Below are positions 1-10,160 of a stretch of DNA of 47,139 nt, piece after piece. The translations under genes and the position numbers were made by a program. Within the stretch, counting starts at the first letter, position 1; every line of letters starts with the position of its first letter. The notes under the pieces are model-generated. The model was not told where the DNA came from and did no database searches. It saw only the letters and a program-made list of their open reading frames with translations. This DNA is from Rhodobacterales bacterium 32-67-9 (GTDB lineage: Bacteria > Pseudomonadota > Alphaproteobacteria > Rhodobacterales > Rhodobacteraceae): contig NCEA01000034.1 in assembly GCA_002280515.1 (NCBI GenBank), positions 1-47,139 of the forward strand, written 5' to 3'.

Positions 1-506
1 TTTGGATTTAGCGAATTACATCTGACAAAGTGTCAATTTCGTATCGTCATCTTTCCGCTTCTATGGTTGTTCAAAAACAACGTACCTTGGCGAGCGATTC
101 TGCGGGCTCCATCTGCACGCGGTCCGGCAGCGGCAAAGGGCAGTATTCCAGATCGTCGGTCGAATACATGCTCGCAGTCTCTCCATGTCTCTTTTGTGGG
201 TCCATGGTGCGATCAAGAATGCACCAAAGCAATGTTTATTGGAGCCGCGTCGCTCTTCGCAAGAGACCGTTTGGGAAGCGATCATATTCAACTGTTTCGT
301 ATCTACCTTCTGGAGAACCGCTGGACCAACGCCTGAGCGCGAGGGACTTCGACCGCCAGGGTTGTCAAACTCCAGACCCGTATCGCCGCACTGAACGGCT
401 ACACCGCGCTCGGCATACTTGTCACAGAAGCTTTAGGATAAGTCGGCCCGGGGATAGGGAAAGCTCGGCTATCAGCCGATTTGTACAACAGAGCCCCGGC
501 ACCCGC
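1..506. other. Stretch without a supported gene, downstream of gyrB
   Basis: No reading frame here gives a protein I recognise. The first 330 bases look less GC-rich than the rest of the window. A 32-codon minus-strand frame (169 down to 71) starts 8-9 bases after a GGAGAG that could be a ribosome binding site, but its peptide is not familiar and it stops early. The right part (about 300-500) has several short frames and ends in a sequence that may be an insertion-sequence terminus. The long plus-strand frame that begins here is only the antisense shadow of gyrB. Confidence 0.4.
478..497. mobile_element. Possible insertion-sequence terminal repeat
   Basis: Read on the minus strand, the bases just beyond the gyrB stop begin GGCTCTGTTGTACAAATCGG. 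This resembles terminal inverted repeats of IS5/IS6-type elements, which often begin with a G-rich triplet followed by CTGTTG. The matching left end and the transposase would lie before base 1, so neither can be checked. The call rests on resemblance alone. Confidence 0.25.
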
Positions 507-2963
<2,457 letters not shown>

Positions 2964-2973
2964 TTATGTGCAT

Positions 2974-3002
2974 TTTATAGTCGTTTGGCAGGGGATTGTC
3001 AC
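2974..3002 (-). promoter_or_regulatory. Sigma70-type promoter of gyrB
   Basis: On the minus strand the -35 element GTGACA (3002-2997) and the -10 element TATAAA (2979-2974) are separated by exactly 17 bases. Each matches the consensus at five of six positions. The predicted transcript start is about 20 bases before the gyrB ATG. The spacing and match make this one of the clearest promoters in the window. Confidence 0.65.
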
Positions 3003-3118
3003 GCGACTGGCACAATATTTGGTGGGAAGGTGCGGCCCGTCGGAGCCAGGTGCGCGCCGGCAGATCCGACTTATGGGAAACCCGGCAAGATCGAAGCGCG
3101 CGGGCCTCCGCCCTCCGC

Positions 3119-4330
3119 TCAGATCGGCGCGAAGATCCCGCCCGCCGCCTGTATCGCCCTGCGGTTTTTCCTGTGGCGCCGCATGATTTCCCGCGCCTTG
3201 ACCCCCTGCACGAACGGCAGCGCCGGCACGGGGTCGGCGAACGCGGCCAAAGGTTTCGACAATCGCCGGGAAAGCTCCGCCCTCGCGTCCGGTGCCAGTA
3301 CCGAAAGTGCGCCTCGTCCCAAGTACATGGTCTCTGCTGCGACGCCTTCCGCAAATGCCACTTCGTGCCGGTTCGTCACTATGTGAAAGAAGCCGATGCG
3401 CCGCTGCGGTACTATCGCGTCGACGCCGGGAAGCTCAACAAAGTGGATCGCGGGAACCAGAACCGCCTCGACGCCCGTCATGCGCTCTACGATCCTGCCC
3501 TGCACGAGGAGCCGGTGCTGCCGGGACACGCAGAGATTGCGCTTCGGCAAGCCCGGCCCGAGCGCGCCTTGCGCAAACCGGATGGGACGCAGCCTCGGGT
3601 TGCGCGCCATCTCGTCGACACTTCGGTAAGAGCGGCCAATCCACAGAATGGTCTGATAGCCGGAGGTGCGCGTCGCGATGCGGTCGCCGATCGCCAGGTC
3701 TTCAACCCGACGCGGCCCAAGGTCGGTGTCGATCAGCGTCCGGTCGCAAAAGCAGACATTGGCGGTTCCCGCGGTTGGTGTCTGGTTGCTGGTGAAAGTG
3801 CTGCCCCCGTCACCAACGCGCTGGATCGAGTAGCCATCGACGTCGGTACCGAAATTCTCACCCGATCCGACAAGCGTCGCCGACGTGGAAAACTGCCCCC
3901 CATCGTCGATGAACGTGCCGCCAGGATACCCGTTGAAGGTGGCCTGGATATACTCGTCGTTCATGGGGTCGTAGACGACGACGGCGTCGCCGGTGTTGTT
4001 GATCAGCGCGCCGTAGTGATCGGCATCGAAGACATAGTCATCGGGGCCGACCACAGGCCCTGTCCCGCCAAGCGCGTCGGTGATGACCACCGCGTGCGCA
4101 CCGGGTTGCAGGATCGTGCCGGACGGAAACGTGAACCAGTTCCCGGCGGTCTGATCCCAAAGCTCCAGCCCGCTGATGTCGATCGCGGTCGTGGCGGAAT
4201 TGTAAAGCTCGACAAATTCATCCGCGGCGCCGGCAGTGCCATCGCCATCTGTATCGTAGTTTGCCGTCGTGGAATTGGGATCAATGAGAATTTCATTGAT
4301 GACAATTCCGCCAAGGAGAGAATCCGCCAT
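3119..4330 (-). CDS. Lamin-tail domain plus Hint domain protein
   Basis: The 403-residue protein has two recognisable parts. Residues about 8-185 resemble a lamin-tail domain, with VINEILIDP near the start, EFVELYN, ISGLELWD and a following beta-rich stretch. Residues about 190-360 resemble a Hint (Hedgehog/intein, Hint_2-type) domain: a Cys-containing NVCFCDRTLIDTDLGPRRVE, then VEDLAIGDRIAT, a GYQTILWIGR strand and VSRQHRLLVQ. Hint domains of this type are frequent in Rhodobacterales, often at the C-end of secreted proteins, and are thought to act in self-processing. There is no classical signal peptide. A hairpin overlaps the ribosome binding site. The gene sits between lysE and gyrB and looks like a lineage-specific insertion. 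Whether it is secreted or self-cleaves is unknown. Confidence 0.8.
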   Translation of the reverse strand: MADSLLGGIVINEILIDPNSTTANYDTDGDGTAGAADEFVELYNSATTAIDISGLELWDQTAGNWFTFPSGTILQPGAHAVVITDALGGTGPVVGPDDYVFDADHYGALINNTGDAVVVYDPMNDEYIQATFNGYPGGTFIDDGGQFSTSATLVGSGENFGTDVDGYSIQRVGDGGSTFTSNQTPTAGTANVCFCDRTLIDTDLGPRRVEDLAIGDRIATRTSGYQTILWIGRSYRSVDEMARNPRLRPIRFAQGALGPGLPKRNLCVSRQHRLLVQGRIVERMTGVEAVLVPAIHFVELPGVDAIVPQRRIGFFHIVTNRHEVAFAEGVAAETMYLGRGALSVLAPDARAELSRRLSKPLAAFADPVPALPFVQGVKAREIMRRHRKNRRAIQAAGGIFAPI

Positions 4331-4338
4331 GGCCCGAT

Positions 4339-4369
4339 CCCTTTGCCTGGCCGAACGCTAGGCAAAGGG
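4339..4369. promoter_or_regulatory. Perfect 10-bp inverted repeat in the leader of the Hint gene
   Basis: Arms 4339-4348 (CCCTTTGCCT) and 4360-4369 (AGGCAAAGGG) are perfect complements around an 11-base loop. In the minus-strand message the second arm contains AAAGGG, the likely ribosome binding site, about 8 bases before the ATG at 4330. Folding would hide the site. On the plus strand the hairpin is followed by GTTACTTTTT and could act as a terminator, though no plus-strand gene precedes it. Confidence 0.45.
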
Positions 4370-4440
4370 GGTTACTTTTTGGCTAAAGCCATTCAAGCGG
4401 CGGGTATGGCCGACGCGGCGGGTGCGCGCGATCAGTTCCG

Positions 4441-5067
4441 TCAGATCTCGACCGCCGCGATCAACAGGCCGACCGCGATCAGCAATCCGCCGGCCACAAC
4501 ATTGATCCGCCAAAGTGCGCTCGGCGATTTCAGCACCCCGCGTGCCTGGCTGACCAGCGCGGCAAGGAACAGGTTCCCGACCAAAGGCACGGTCATCGAG
4601 GCTGCCGCGATCACCGCGATATCCGGGCCGGTCACATGACGCAGGTCGAAGAACCCCGGCAAAACTCCCATGTAGAAAAGGATCGCCTTGGGATTGCCGA
4701 GGATCGCCGCCACTCCGGCCGAAAATCCCGCCCAGCGACCCGGCCGCGTCAACCGCCCGTCGGTCGAGACCGGCTGCCCGGCATGGCGGATCAGCAGCCC
4801 ACCCATCAGGACGAAGATCGCCGCCGCGACATAACGCATCGCGGTCATGAAGAGGCCCCACTGGTCGACGATCCAGCTCAGCCCGAAGATCGCGACCAGC
4901 GGCCAGACCAGATCCCCGAGCGTGACGCCGAGCGCCAGCGGCCAGGCACCGGCAAACCCGCCGGTCAGCGCCCGCGCGGTGATCGCCACCCAGACAGGGC
5001 CGGGGGTGACCCAGAGAATGCCGAGCGCCCCGAGATAGAGCAGCACCGCCCCCATCGAGAGTGTCAT
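4441..5067 (-). CDS. LysE/RhtB-family amino-acid exporter
   Basis: This is a 208-residue inner-membrane protein of the LysE/RhtB superfamily, which exports amino acids or their analogues. The N-terminus, with a first membrane segment followed by TPGPVWVAITARALTGGF, is the family's signature proline-glycine-rich region. Further hydrophobic segments occur near residues 40-60, 70-90, 120-145, 155-175 and 185-208, with GNPKAILFYMGVLPGFFD in the central conserved stretch. I chose the ATG at 5067, which lies 8 bases after the stop of the VOC gene; longer frames would run into that gene. It is probably co-transcribed with recF and the VOC gene. The substrate cannot be told from sequence. Confidence 0.85.
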   Translation of the reverse strand: MTLSMGAVLLYLGALGILWVTPGPVWVAITARALTGGFAGAWPLALGVTLGDLVWPLVAIFGLSWIVDQWGLFMTAMRYVAAAIFVLMGGLLIRHAGQPVSTDGRLTRPGRWAGFSAGVAAILGNPKAILFYMGVLPGFFDLRHVTGPDIAVIAAASMTVPLVGNLFLAALVSQARGVLKSPSALWRINVVAGGLLIAVGLLIAAVEI

Positions 5068-5075
5068 GGTTGGTC

Positions 5076-5510
5076 TTACCGATCTTGATCTGGGAGGGTG
5101 AGGCTGCCATCCTCCCCAAGCGGCCAGAAGGGGTTCATCGCAACCTCCCAGACATGGCCGTCCGGGTCGGCGTAATACCCCGAATAGCCGCCCCAAAAGA
5201 CCTTTTCCGGCACCTTCAGCGGCGTCGCCCCGGCGGTTCGCGCCGCCTCGAAGGCCGCGTCCACCTCCGCCTCGGTCGTGAAATTCTGCGCGAGCGTCAT
5301 CGCCCCGGTTCCAAGTGTCGCCCCGGGACGCCCCTGATCGGCCGCGAGCGCCGCCTTGTCGAAAAGCCCCAGCACCGCGCCGTGCATCTGATAGAAGGCG
5401 ACCTCGTCCATCGCCTGCGCCGGCACCCAGCCGAGCGCCTCGTAGAAGGCCCGCGCCCGGACGATATCCGCCACTCCGAGGGTGATCAGCGTCACGCGTT
5501 GCGGTGTCAT
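5076..5510 (-). CDS. VOC (glyoxalase/bleomycin-resistance) family protein
   Basis: The 144-residue protein has the usual size of a single-unit vicinal-oxygen-chelate protein, with two beta-alpha-beta-beta-beta modules. Visible hallmarks are VTLITLGVADIVRARAFYEALGW at the start (the first module) and, at residues about 110-127, GYSGYYADPDGHVWEVAMNP, which supplies the typical C-terminal D-P-D-G-H/E-V motif. VOC proteins include lyases, dioxygenases and drug-binding proteins; the reaction here cannot be assigned. Its ATG overlaps the recF stop (ATGA), so translation is coupled to recF, and lysE follows after 8 bases. The pair VOC plus LysE between recF and gyrB looks accessory. Confidence 0.88.
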   Translation of the reverse strand: MTPQRVTLITLGVADIVRARAFYEALGWVPAQAMDEVAFYQMHGAVLGLFDKAALAADQGRPGATLGTGAMTLAQNFTTEAEVDAAFEAARTAGATPLKVPEKVFWGGYSGYYADPDGHVWEVAMNPFWPLGEDGSLTLPDQDR

Positions 5511-6640
5511 GATCCGGTCCTTTCGCTGACGGTGGAGAGGCCCCCCGCCTCGGTGACCTCGAAGACCTGGGCGCGCGGTCCGAGCGTGTTGAAAAGCTCC
5601 ACCCCGGTCCCGGTCATGAAGGCCTGCGCCCCGAGCGCGCTGATCTCGTCATAGAGCGCCGCGCGCCGGCCTGCGTCAAGATGGGCGGCGACCTCGTCAA
5701 GAAGGAGGATCGGTGGCGCACCGAAATCCTCGGCCAGAGCGCGCGCGTTGGCCAGGATGAGCGAGATCAGGAGCGCCTTCTGCTCACCGGTCGAGGCTTG
5801 CGCCGCCGGAACCCCCTTTGCCGCATAGACCGCGCCCAGATCGGAGCGGTGCGGCCCCGCCAGGGTCCGCCCCGCCGCCATGTCGCGGCCCCTTCCCGCC
5901 GCGAAAGCCGCCGACAGTGCCTCCGCGCCCTCCGTCACTGCTTCGCCCTCCGGTCCGAGAATGGTCAGGTCGGCCACCGGGAACGCCGTCTCCTCCCCCA
6001 CCTGCGCCGACGCGACCCGCGCCACCGCGCTGGCCCGGTTGGCCGCGATCGTGGCGCCCGCATCGGCCATCTGCGCCTCGAGCGCGCCATACCAGCCGGC
6101 ATCGCGGACCTCGTCGCGCAAGAGCCGGTTACGCTCCCGCATCGCCTTTTCATAGATCAGGACCGCCTCGGCATGACCCGGCTCGAAGCTCAGCGTCATC
6201 CGATCGAGAAACCGCCGCCGCCCCTCGGCCCCTTCGATCCAGAGCCGGTCCATCGCCGGCACCAGCCACAGCATCCGCGCGATCCGCCCGAGCGCCGCCT
6301 GCGCCGCCGCCTTGCCGTCGATCACCACGGCGCGCGCCGCGCCCGGCTCGGCAAGGGTCACCACCTCATGGGTCTGGTGCAGGCTCAACATCCCGGCACT
6401 GAGCTTCCATCCCAGCGCCTCCGGCCGCCGCGCGATCTCGTCCGGTCCGGCCCGGCGCAGACCCCGGCCCGGCGACAGCAGCGACACCGCTTCGAGCACA
6501 TTGGTCTTGCCCGCCCCGTTCGGTCCGAAGATCGCCACGGGGCGGCCGTCGAACGCCATCTCCGTCCGCCGGTGCGAGCGGAAATGCGACAGGAGAAGCG
6601 ATGTGACGGCAAGCGCTGGCAAGACCCCAAAGTCCTTCAT
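5507..6640 (-). CDS. recF: DNA replication/repair protein RecF
   Basis: RecF is an SMC-like ATPase that helps load RecA at single-strand gaps behind the replication fork. The 377 residues match the family. Walker A is GPNGAGKTNVLEAVSLLSPG (residues about 38-57), the ABC signature is STGEQKALLISLI, and Walker B is ILLLDEVAAHLD near residue 310. LLLSHFRSH at the N-terminus is the usual RecF start. The gene lies 42 bases downstream of dnaN in the conserved dnaA-dnaN-recF order. It overlaps the following VOC gene by 4 bases, so that gene probably shares its message. Confidence 0.96.
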   Translation of the reverse strand: MKDFGVLPALAVTSLLLSHFRSHRRTEMAFDGRPVAIFGPNGAGKTNVLEAVSLLSPGRGLRRAGPDEIARRPEALGWKLSAGMLSLHQTHEVVTLAEPGAARAVVIDGKAAAQAALGRIARMLWLVPAMDRLWIEGAEGRRRFLDRMTLSFEPGHAEAVLIYEKAMRERNRLLRDEVRDAGWYGALEAQMADAGATIAANRASAVARVASAQVGEETAFPVADLTILGPEGEAVTEGAEALSAAFAAGRGRDMAAGRTLAGPHRSDLGAVYAAKGVPAAQASTGEQKALLISLILANARALAEDFGAPPILLLDEVAAHLDAGRRAALYDEISALGAQAFMTGTGVELFNTLGPRAQVFEVTEAGGLSTVSERTGS

Positions 6641-6682
6641 CTTGCCGGAAATATCCCCGCCGGAGGCTCCGGCGAAGCCGGA

Positions 6683-7801
6683 TCAGACCCGCATCGGCAT
6701 CACGACATAGACCGCCGAGGTGTCATTGCCCTCGCGCATCAGCGTCGGATCGCCCGAGGAATTGAAGAGGAAGACCGCGTTCTCGCGGTCGACCTGGCTG
6801 GCGATCTCCAGGAGGTATTTCGCGTTGAACCCGATCTCCAGCCGCTCGTCGCCGTAGGCCACCGCAAGCTCTTCCTCGGCCGCCCCGGCATCGGGTGCGT
6901 TGACCGACAAGACCAGCCGGTCCTCGTCAAGCTGCAGCTTCACCGCGCGCGATCGTTCCGACGACACGGTGGCCACGCGGTCGACCGCCTTGGCAAATTC
7001 CGATGCATCGACCTCCAGCCGCTTGGTGTTGCCGACCGGGATCACCCGCGTGTAATCGGGGAAGGTGCCGTCGATGACCTTCGAGGTCAGCGTGATCGCC
7101 GGCGTCGCGAACCGCACCTTAGTTTCGGAGACCGACACCGCGATCTGTGCCTCGTCGTCGTCGAGAAGCTTCCTGAGTTCGCCCACCGTCTTGCGCGGCA
7201 CGATCACCCCCGGCATGTTCGCCGCACCATCGGGCAGCCGCGCGTCGATCCGTGCCAGGCGGTGGCCGTCGGTCGCCACGCAGCGCAGCACCGCGCCGTC
7301 CTCGGACTGCGCGACATGCATGTAGACGCCGTTCAGGTAGTACCGCGTCTCTTCGGTCGAAATCGCGAATTTCGACTTGTCGAAGAGCCGGCGCAGAACT
7401 GGCGCTGGGGCCGAGAAATTCGCCGTGTATTCCGACGATGCCATGACCGGGAAGTCTTCCTTCGGCAGCGTCGCGAGCGAGAACATCGAGCGGCCCGCCT
7501 GCACCGTCAGCCGGCCCGCCGCGCTGTCGTCGGCAAGCTGCACCAGCGCGCCGTCGGGCAGCTTGCGCACGATCTCGTGCAGCATCACCGCCGAAACCGT
7601 CGTCGCGCCCGCGCGTTCGACCTGGGCCTCAGCCTTGTCCACCACCTCGATATCGAGATCCGTGGCGCGGAAGCTGACCGTATCGCCCTCGGCCTCGATC
7701 AGCACGTTGGCGAGGATCGGGATCGTGTTGCGCCGTTCGACGACCGATTGCGCCTGGCCGACCGCTTTCAGGAGCGTCGCGCGTTCGATGCTGATCTTCA
7801 T
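6683..7801 (-). CDS. dnaN: DNA polymerase III beta sliding clamp
   Basis: The beta clamp encircles DNA and holds polymerase III and other partners on the template. The 372-residue length fits three clamp subdomains. The N-terminus MKISIERATLLKAVGQAQSV and IPILANVLIEA are typical, as are NGVYMHV, LRCVATDGHRLA in the second domain and the extreme C-terminus YVVMPMRV, which forms part of the partner-binding pocket. It follows dnaA after a 113-base gap holding two inverted repeats. The start is the ATG at 7801. Confidence 0.97.
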   Translation of the reverse strand: MKISIERATLLKAVGQAQSVVERRNTIPILANVLIEAEGDTVSFRATDLDIEVVDKAEAQVERAGATTVSAVMLHEIVRKLPDGALVQLADDSAAGRLTVQAGRSMFSLATLPKEDFPVMASSEYTANFSAPAPVLRRLFDKSKFAISTEETRYYLNGVYMHVAQSEDGAVLRCVATDGHRLARIDARLPDGAANMPGVIVPRKTVGELRKLLDDDEAQIAVSVSETKVRFATPAITLTSKVIDGTFPDYTRVIPVGNTKRLEVDASEFAKAVDRVATVSSERSRAVKLQLDEDRLVLSVNAPDAGAAEEELAVAYGDERLEIGFNAKYLLEIASQVDRENAVFLFNSSGDPTLMREGNDTSAVYVVMPMRV

Positions 7802-7824
7802 ATCCGTCCCCTTGAGGTCGCCGG

Positions 7825-7851
7825 GAGGGGAAAGTTAGCAACTTTCCCCTC
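7825..7851. repeat. Perfect 11-bp inverted repeat between dnaA and dnaN
   Basis: The arms GAGGGGAAAGT (7825-7835) and ACTTTCCCCTC (7841-7851) pair perfectly around the loop TAGCA. In the minus-strand message this hairpin lies after dnaA and about 24 bases before dnaN. It has no T-tract after it, so it is more likely an attenuator or mRNA-stability element than a strong terminator. Confidence 0.5.
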
Positions 7852-7872
7852 AGGCTCAAGAATTTTCGGGAA

Positions 7873-7890
7873 TGTCCAATGGATTGGACA
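7873..7890. promoter_or_regulatory. 18-bp perfect dyad, possible operator upstream of dnaN
   Basis: TGTCCAAT-GG-ATTGGACA is a perfect 8-2-8 palindrome in the dnaA-dnaN gap. Short-centred dyads of this kind are typical of dimeric repressor sites. No factor is assigned, and the site could equally be a weak transcript hairpin. Confidence 0.4.
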
Positions 7891-7914
7891 GAGGGTCAAG
7901 GCCGCTTGAGCGGA

Positions 7915-9282
7915 TCAGGCTTCCAGAAGACGGCGCAAGAGGTCGATATCTTCGGCCAACTGACTGTCGGTCGCCTTCAACTCCTCGACCTTGCGGATGC
8001 CGTGCATGATCGTGGTGTGATCCCGGCCCCCGAAGCGGCGCCCGATTTCGGGCAGCGAGCGCGTCGTCATGTTCTTGGCGAGGTACATCGCGACCTGACG
8101 CGGCCGGGCGATGGTGCGGACCCGCTTCGGGCCGATCATGTCCGACAGCCGGATGTTGTAATGCTCCGAGACTTTCCGCTGGATCTCCTCGATCGTGACC
8201 TTGCGGTCCGAGGCGCGCAGGATGTCGGCGAGGCAATCCTGCGCCAAATCGAGCGTGATCTCGCGGCCGACCAGCGACGCGAAAGCGAAAAGCCGGGTCA
8301 GCGCGCCTTCGAGGACGCGGACATTGGTGGTGATCCGGTGGGCGAGGAATTCCAGAACCCCGTTGGCGAGCTTCAGGCCCGGATATTGGCCCCGGTAATG
8401 TTCCGCCTTCTGCTGAAGGATGCCGAGGCGCAGTTCGTAGTCGGTCGGATGCAGGTCGACGACCAAACCGCATTGCAGCCGGCTCTTGATCCGGTCCTCC
8501 AGATCCTTGATCTCGCCTGGCGCCCGGTCGGCAGAGATGACGATCTGCTTGTTCTGGTCGACGAGCGCGTTGAACGTGTGGAAGAACTCCTCCTGCGTCG
8601 ATTCCTTTCCGGCGATGAACTGGACGTCGTCGACCATCAGGACGTCGACCGAGCGGAACATCTCCTTGAAGCCCATGATCTCCTTTTCGCGCAAGGCCTG
8701 AACGAAGCGGTACATGAACTGTTCGGCCGAGACGTAGAGAACGCGCAGGTCGGGGCTGCGGGTCTGCAATTCATGCGCGATGGCATGCATCAGGTGCGTC
8801 TTGCCGAGGCCGACGCCGCCGTAGAGGAACAGCGGGTTGAACGTGACCGGCCCGCCTTCGGCCACGCGGCGGGCGGCGGCATGGGCGAGTTCGTTCGGCT
8901 TGCCGACGACGAAACTGTCGAAGGTGAAGCGCGCGTCGAGCGGTGCGCCGGGAAGCTCCGGGTCGTCGCCTTTGCGGGCGCCGGATCGGTCGGCCGGACG
9001 CGTGCGCGGGCCGGCCACCTTGTCGATCGGCGTCGGTCGCGGCGCCGCGACATGGAATTCCACCCGCTCGACCACGTGGCCTGCCTTGGCGAGGTGCTGG
9101 CGAATATGTTCGGCAAAGTTTCGCGACACCCAGTCGCGCATGAATTTCGTCGGGGCCTCGAACCGGGCGATCCCGTCCTGAAGACGGTCGAGCGTCAGCG
9201 GCTCGATCCAGGTCGTGAAGTTGTTCTTTCCAAGCGTCTTGAGAAGTTCATGCCGTACCCGCCCCCAGGAGTCTTCTGTCAT
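7915..9282 (-). CDS. dnaA: Chromosomal replication initiator DnaA
   Basis: DnaA is the AAA+ protein that opens the chromosomal origin. I set the start at 9282 (MTEDSWGRVRHELLKTLG), giving 455 residues, because this is where similarity to DnaA domain I begins; the frame extends 35 codons further up without DnaA-like sequence. Walker A is YGGVGLGKTHLMHAI (about residues 154-168), Walker B is VLMVDDVQFIAGKEST, and the DNA-binding domain IV ends with the signature FGGRDHTTIMHGIRKVEEL. dnaN follows on the same strand. A 516-base gap separates it from rpsT. Confidence 0.97.
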   Translation of the reverse strand: MTEDSWGRVRHELLKTLGKNNFTTWIEPLTLDRLQDGIARFEAPTKFMRDWVSRNFAEHIRQHLAKAGHVVERVEFHVAAPRPTPIDKVAGPRTRPADRSGARKGDDPELPGAPLDARFTFDSFVVGKPNELAHAAARRVAEGGPVTFNPLFLYGGVGLGKTHLMHAIAHELQTRSPDLRVLYVSAEQFMYRFVQALREKEIMGFKEMFRSVDVLMVDDVQFIAGKESTQEEFFHTFNALVDQNKQIVISADRAPGEIKDLEDRIKSRLQCGLVVDLHPTDYELRLGILQQKAEHYRGQYPGLKLANGVLEFLAHRITTNVRVLEGALTRLFAFASLVGREITLDLAQDCLADILRASDRKVTIEEIQRKVSEHYNIRLSDMIGPKRVRTIARPRQVAMYLAKNMTTRSLPEIGRRFGGRDHTTIMHGIRKVEELKATDSQLAEDIDLLRRLLEA

Positions 9283-9748
9283 TTGTGTTTGCCCACGTCT
9301 TCTATCACTGTCCCGCACATGCAGCTTGTGCCGATATAATTTTCCGTGGCGAATCCGTCGGTCCTGCTTCCGCGCAGAAACGGCCAAGTAGCCGGAGCAA
9401 AGTGCCGGCCCTTACCGCTTCCACAGGAAGCGCGGGTGTTCTGGACATGGCAGCGACCGGATGACCGATCCCGCGTCCGGGCCGCGCGGCAGCATGCCGG
9501 CGTCCGAACCAAACCCCGCACGCCGAAATGTCCGGCGCGCGTTTCAGGTCTTGGCAGAGTGCAGCTCCTGCTTCGACCTGTGGTTACCGCATGTCCCCCC
9601 AAGACGATGTGAATCGCAAATGGACGCTAGCAAGGGCCGGGACGGGGCCGCAACAGAACTTCGCGCTTGACTCACCCTTTGTCGCAGCGAATCCGGAGAG
9701 CCTGTGCAAATGGGGCACAGGGGGCACACAGGGGGCATGAAATGCGAA
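9283..9748. other. dnaA-rpsT intergenic region
   Basis: No protein-coding gene is apparent here. The region would hold the dnaA promoter, but I see no convincing -35/-10 pair. I looked for DnaA boxes (TTATCCACA) and found only poor matches: TTCCACAGG near 9420 and TGTGGTTAC near 9580. There is no AT-rich unwinding stretch. The right end carries a short G-rich repeat, GGGGCACA-GGGGGCACACA-GGGGGCAT, at 9715-9738. It is therefore not clearly an origin of replication. Confidence 0.5.
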
Positions 9749-9773
9749 AAGGCGCAACCTGGGGTTGCGCCTT
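9749..9773 (-). terminator. Rho-independent terminator of rpsT
   Basis: The stem AAGGCGCAACC (9749-9759) and GGTTGCGCCTT (9763-9773) form 11 perfect pairs around a 3-base loop. In the minus-strand message it starts 26 bases after the rpsT stop and is followed by TTCGCATTTC, a short U-rich tail. Confidence 0.75.
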
Positions 9774-9798
9774 GCCATTAGTCGCCGGATCGGTCGGA

Positions 9799-10065
9799 TC
9801 AGGCGGAGATCGCCTTCACTCGCGAGGCGAGGCGCGACATCTTCCGCGCGAAGGTGTTCTTGTGCAGAACGCCTTTGGACACGCCGCGCGCCATTTCCGG
9901 CTGCGCTGCCTTCAGCGCCGCGGCTGCGGTTTCCTGGTTGCCCGAAGAAATCGCTTCTTCGACCTTGCGCAGGAAGGTGCGGATCCGCGAACGGCGCGCC
10001 TTGTTCACGTCCTGACGACGCTCGTTCTGGCGTGCGCGCTTCTTGGATTGGGGCGTATTGGCCAT
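9799..10065 (-). CDS. rpsT: 30S ribosomal protein S20
   Basis: S20 is a small basic helical protein that binds 16S rRNA during assembly of the small subunit. The 88 residues begin [17 protein letters not shown], the classic S20 N-terminus, and continue with a Lys/Arg-rich helical body. An ATG two codons upstream also exists, but the MANT start is conserved in the family. A promoter lies at 10108-10136 and a terminator directly downstream, so this looks like a single-gene unit next to dnaA, as in other alphaproteobacteria. Confidence 0.96.
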   Translation of the reverse strand: MANTPQSKKRARQNERRQDVNKARRSRIRTFLRKVEEAISSGNQETAAAALKAAQPEMARGVSKGVLHKNTFARKMSRLASRVKAISA

Positions 10066-10107
10066 ATGCAATCTTCCGATTTCGGTGCGGGTAAATCTGA
10101 AGCCGCG

Positions 10108-10136
10108 CTTCTAGGCCCGACTCGGGGATAAGTCAA
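10108..10136 (-). promoter_or_regulatory. Sigma70-type promoter of rpsT
   Basis: On the minus strand TTGACT (10136-10131) and TAGAAG (10113-10108) are 17 bases apart, matching the -35 at five and the -10 at four of six positions. It is 43 bases from the S20 start codon. Confidence 0.5.
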
Positions 10137-10160
10137 CAGGGTGGTACCGAGGTTTTCGGC

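Noticed and set aside
2996-4639. 547-codon plus-strand open frame
   Set aside because: It is antisense to the lamin-tail/Hint gene, which has clear domains.
5681-7909. 742-codon plus-strand open frame
   Set aside because: It is antisense to recF and dnaN and has an Arg/His-rich composition typical of antisense frames.
7879-9339. 486-codon plus-strand open frame
   Set aside because: It is antisense to dnaA.
9283-9798. DnaA boxes
   Set aside because: The best candidates differ from TTATCCACA at two or more positions and are not clustered.
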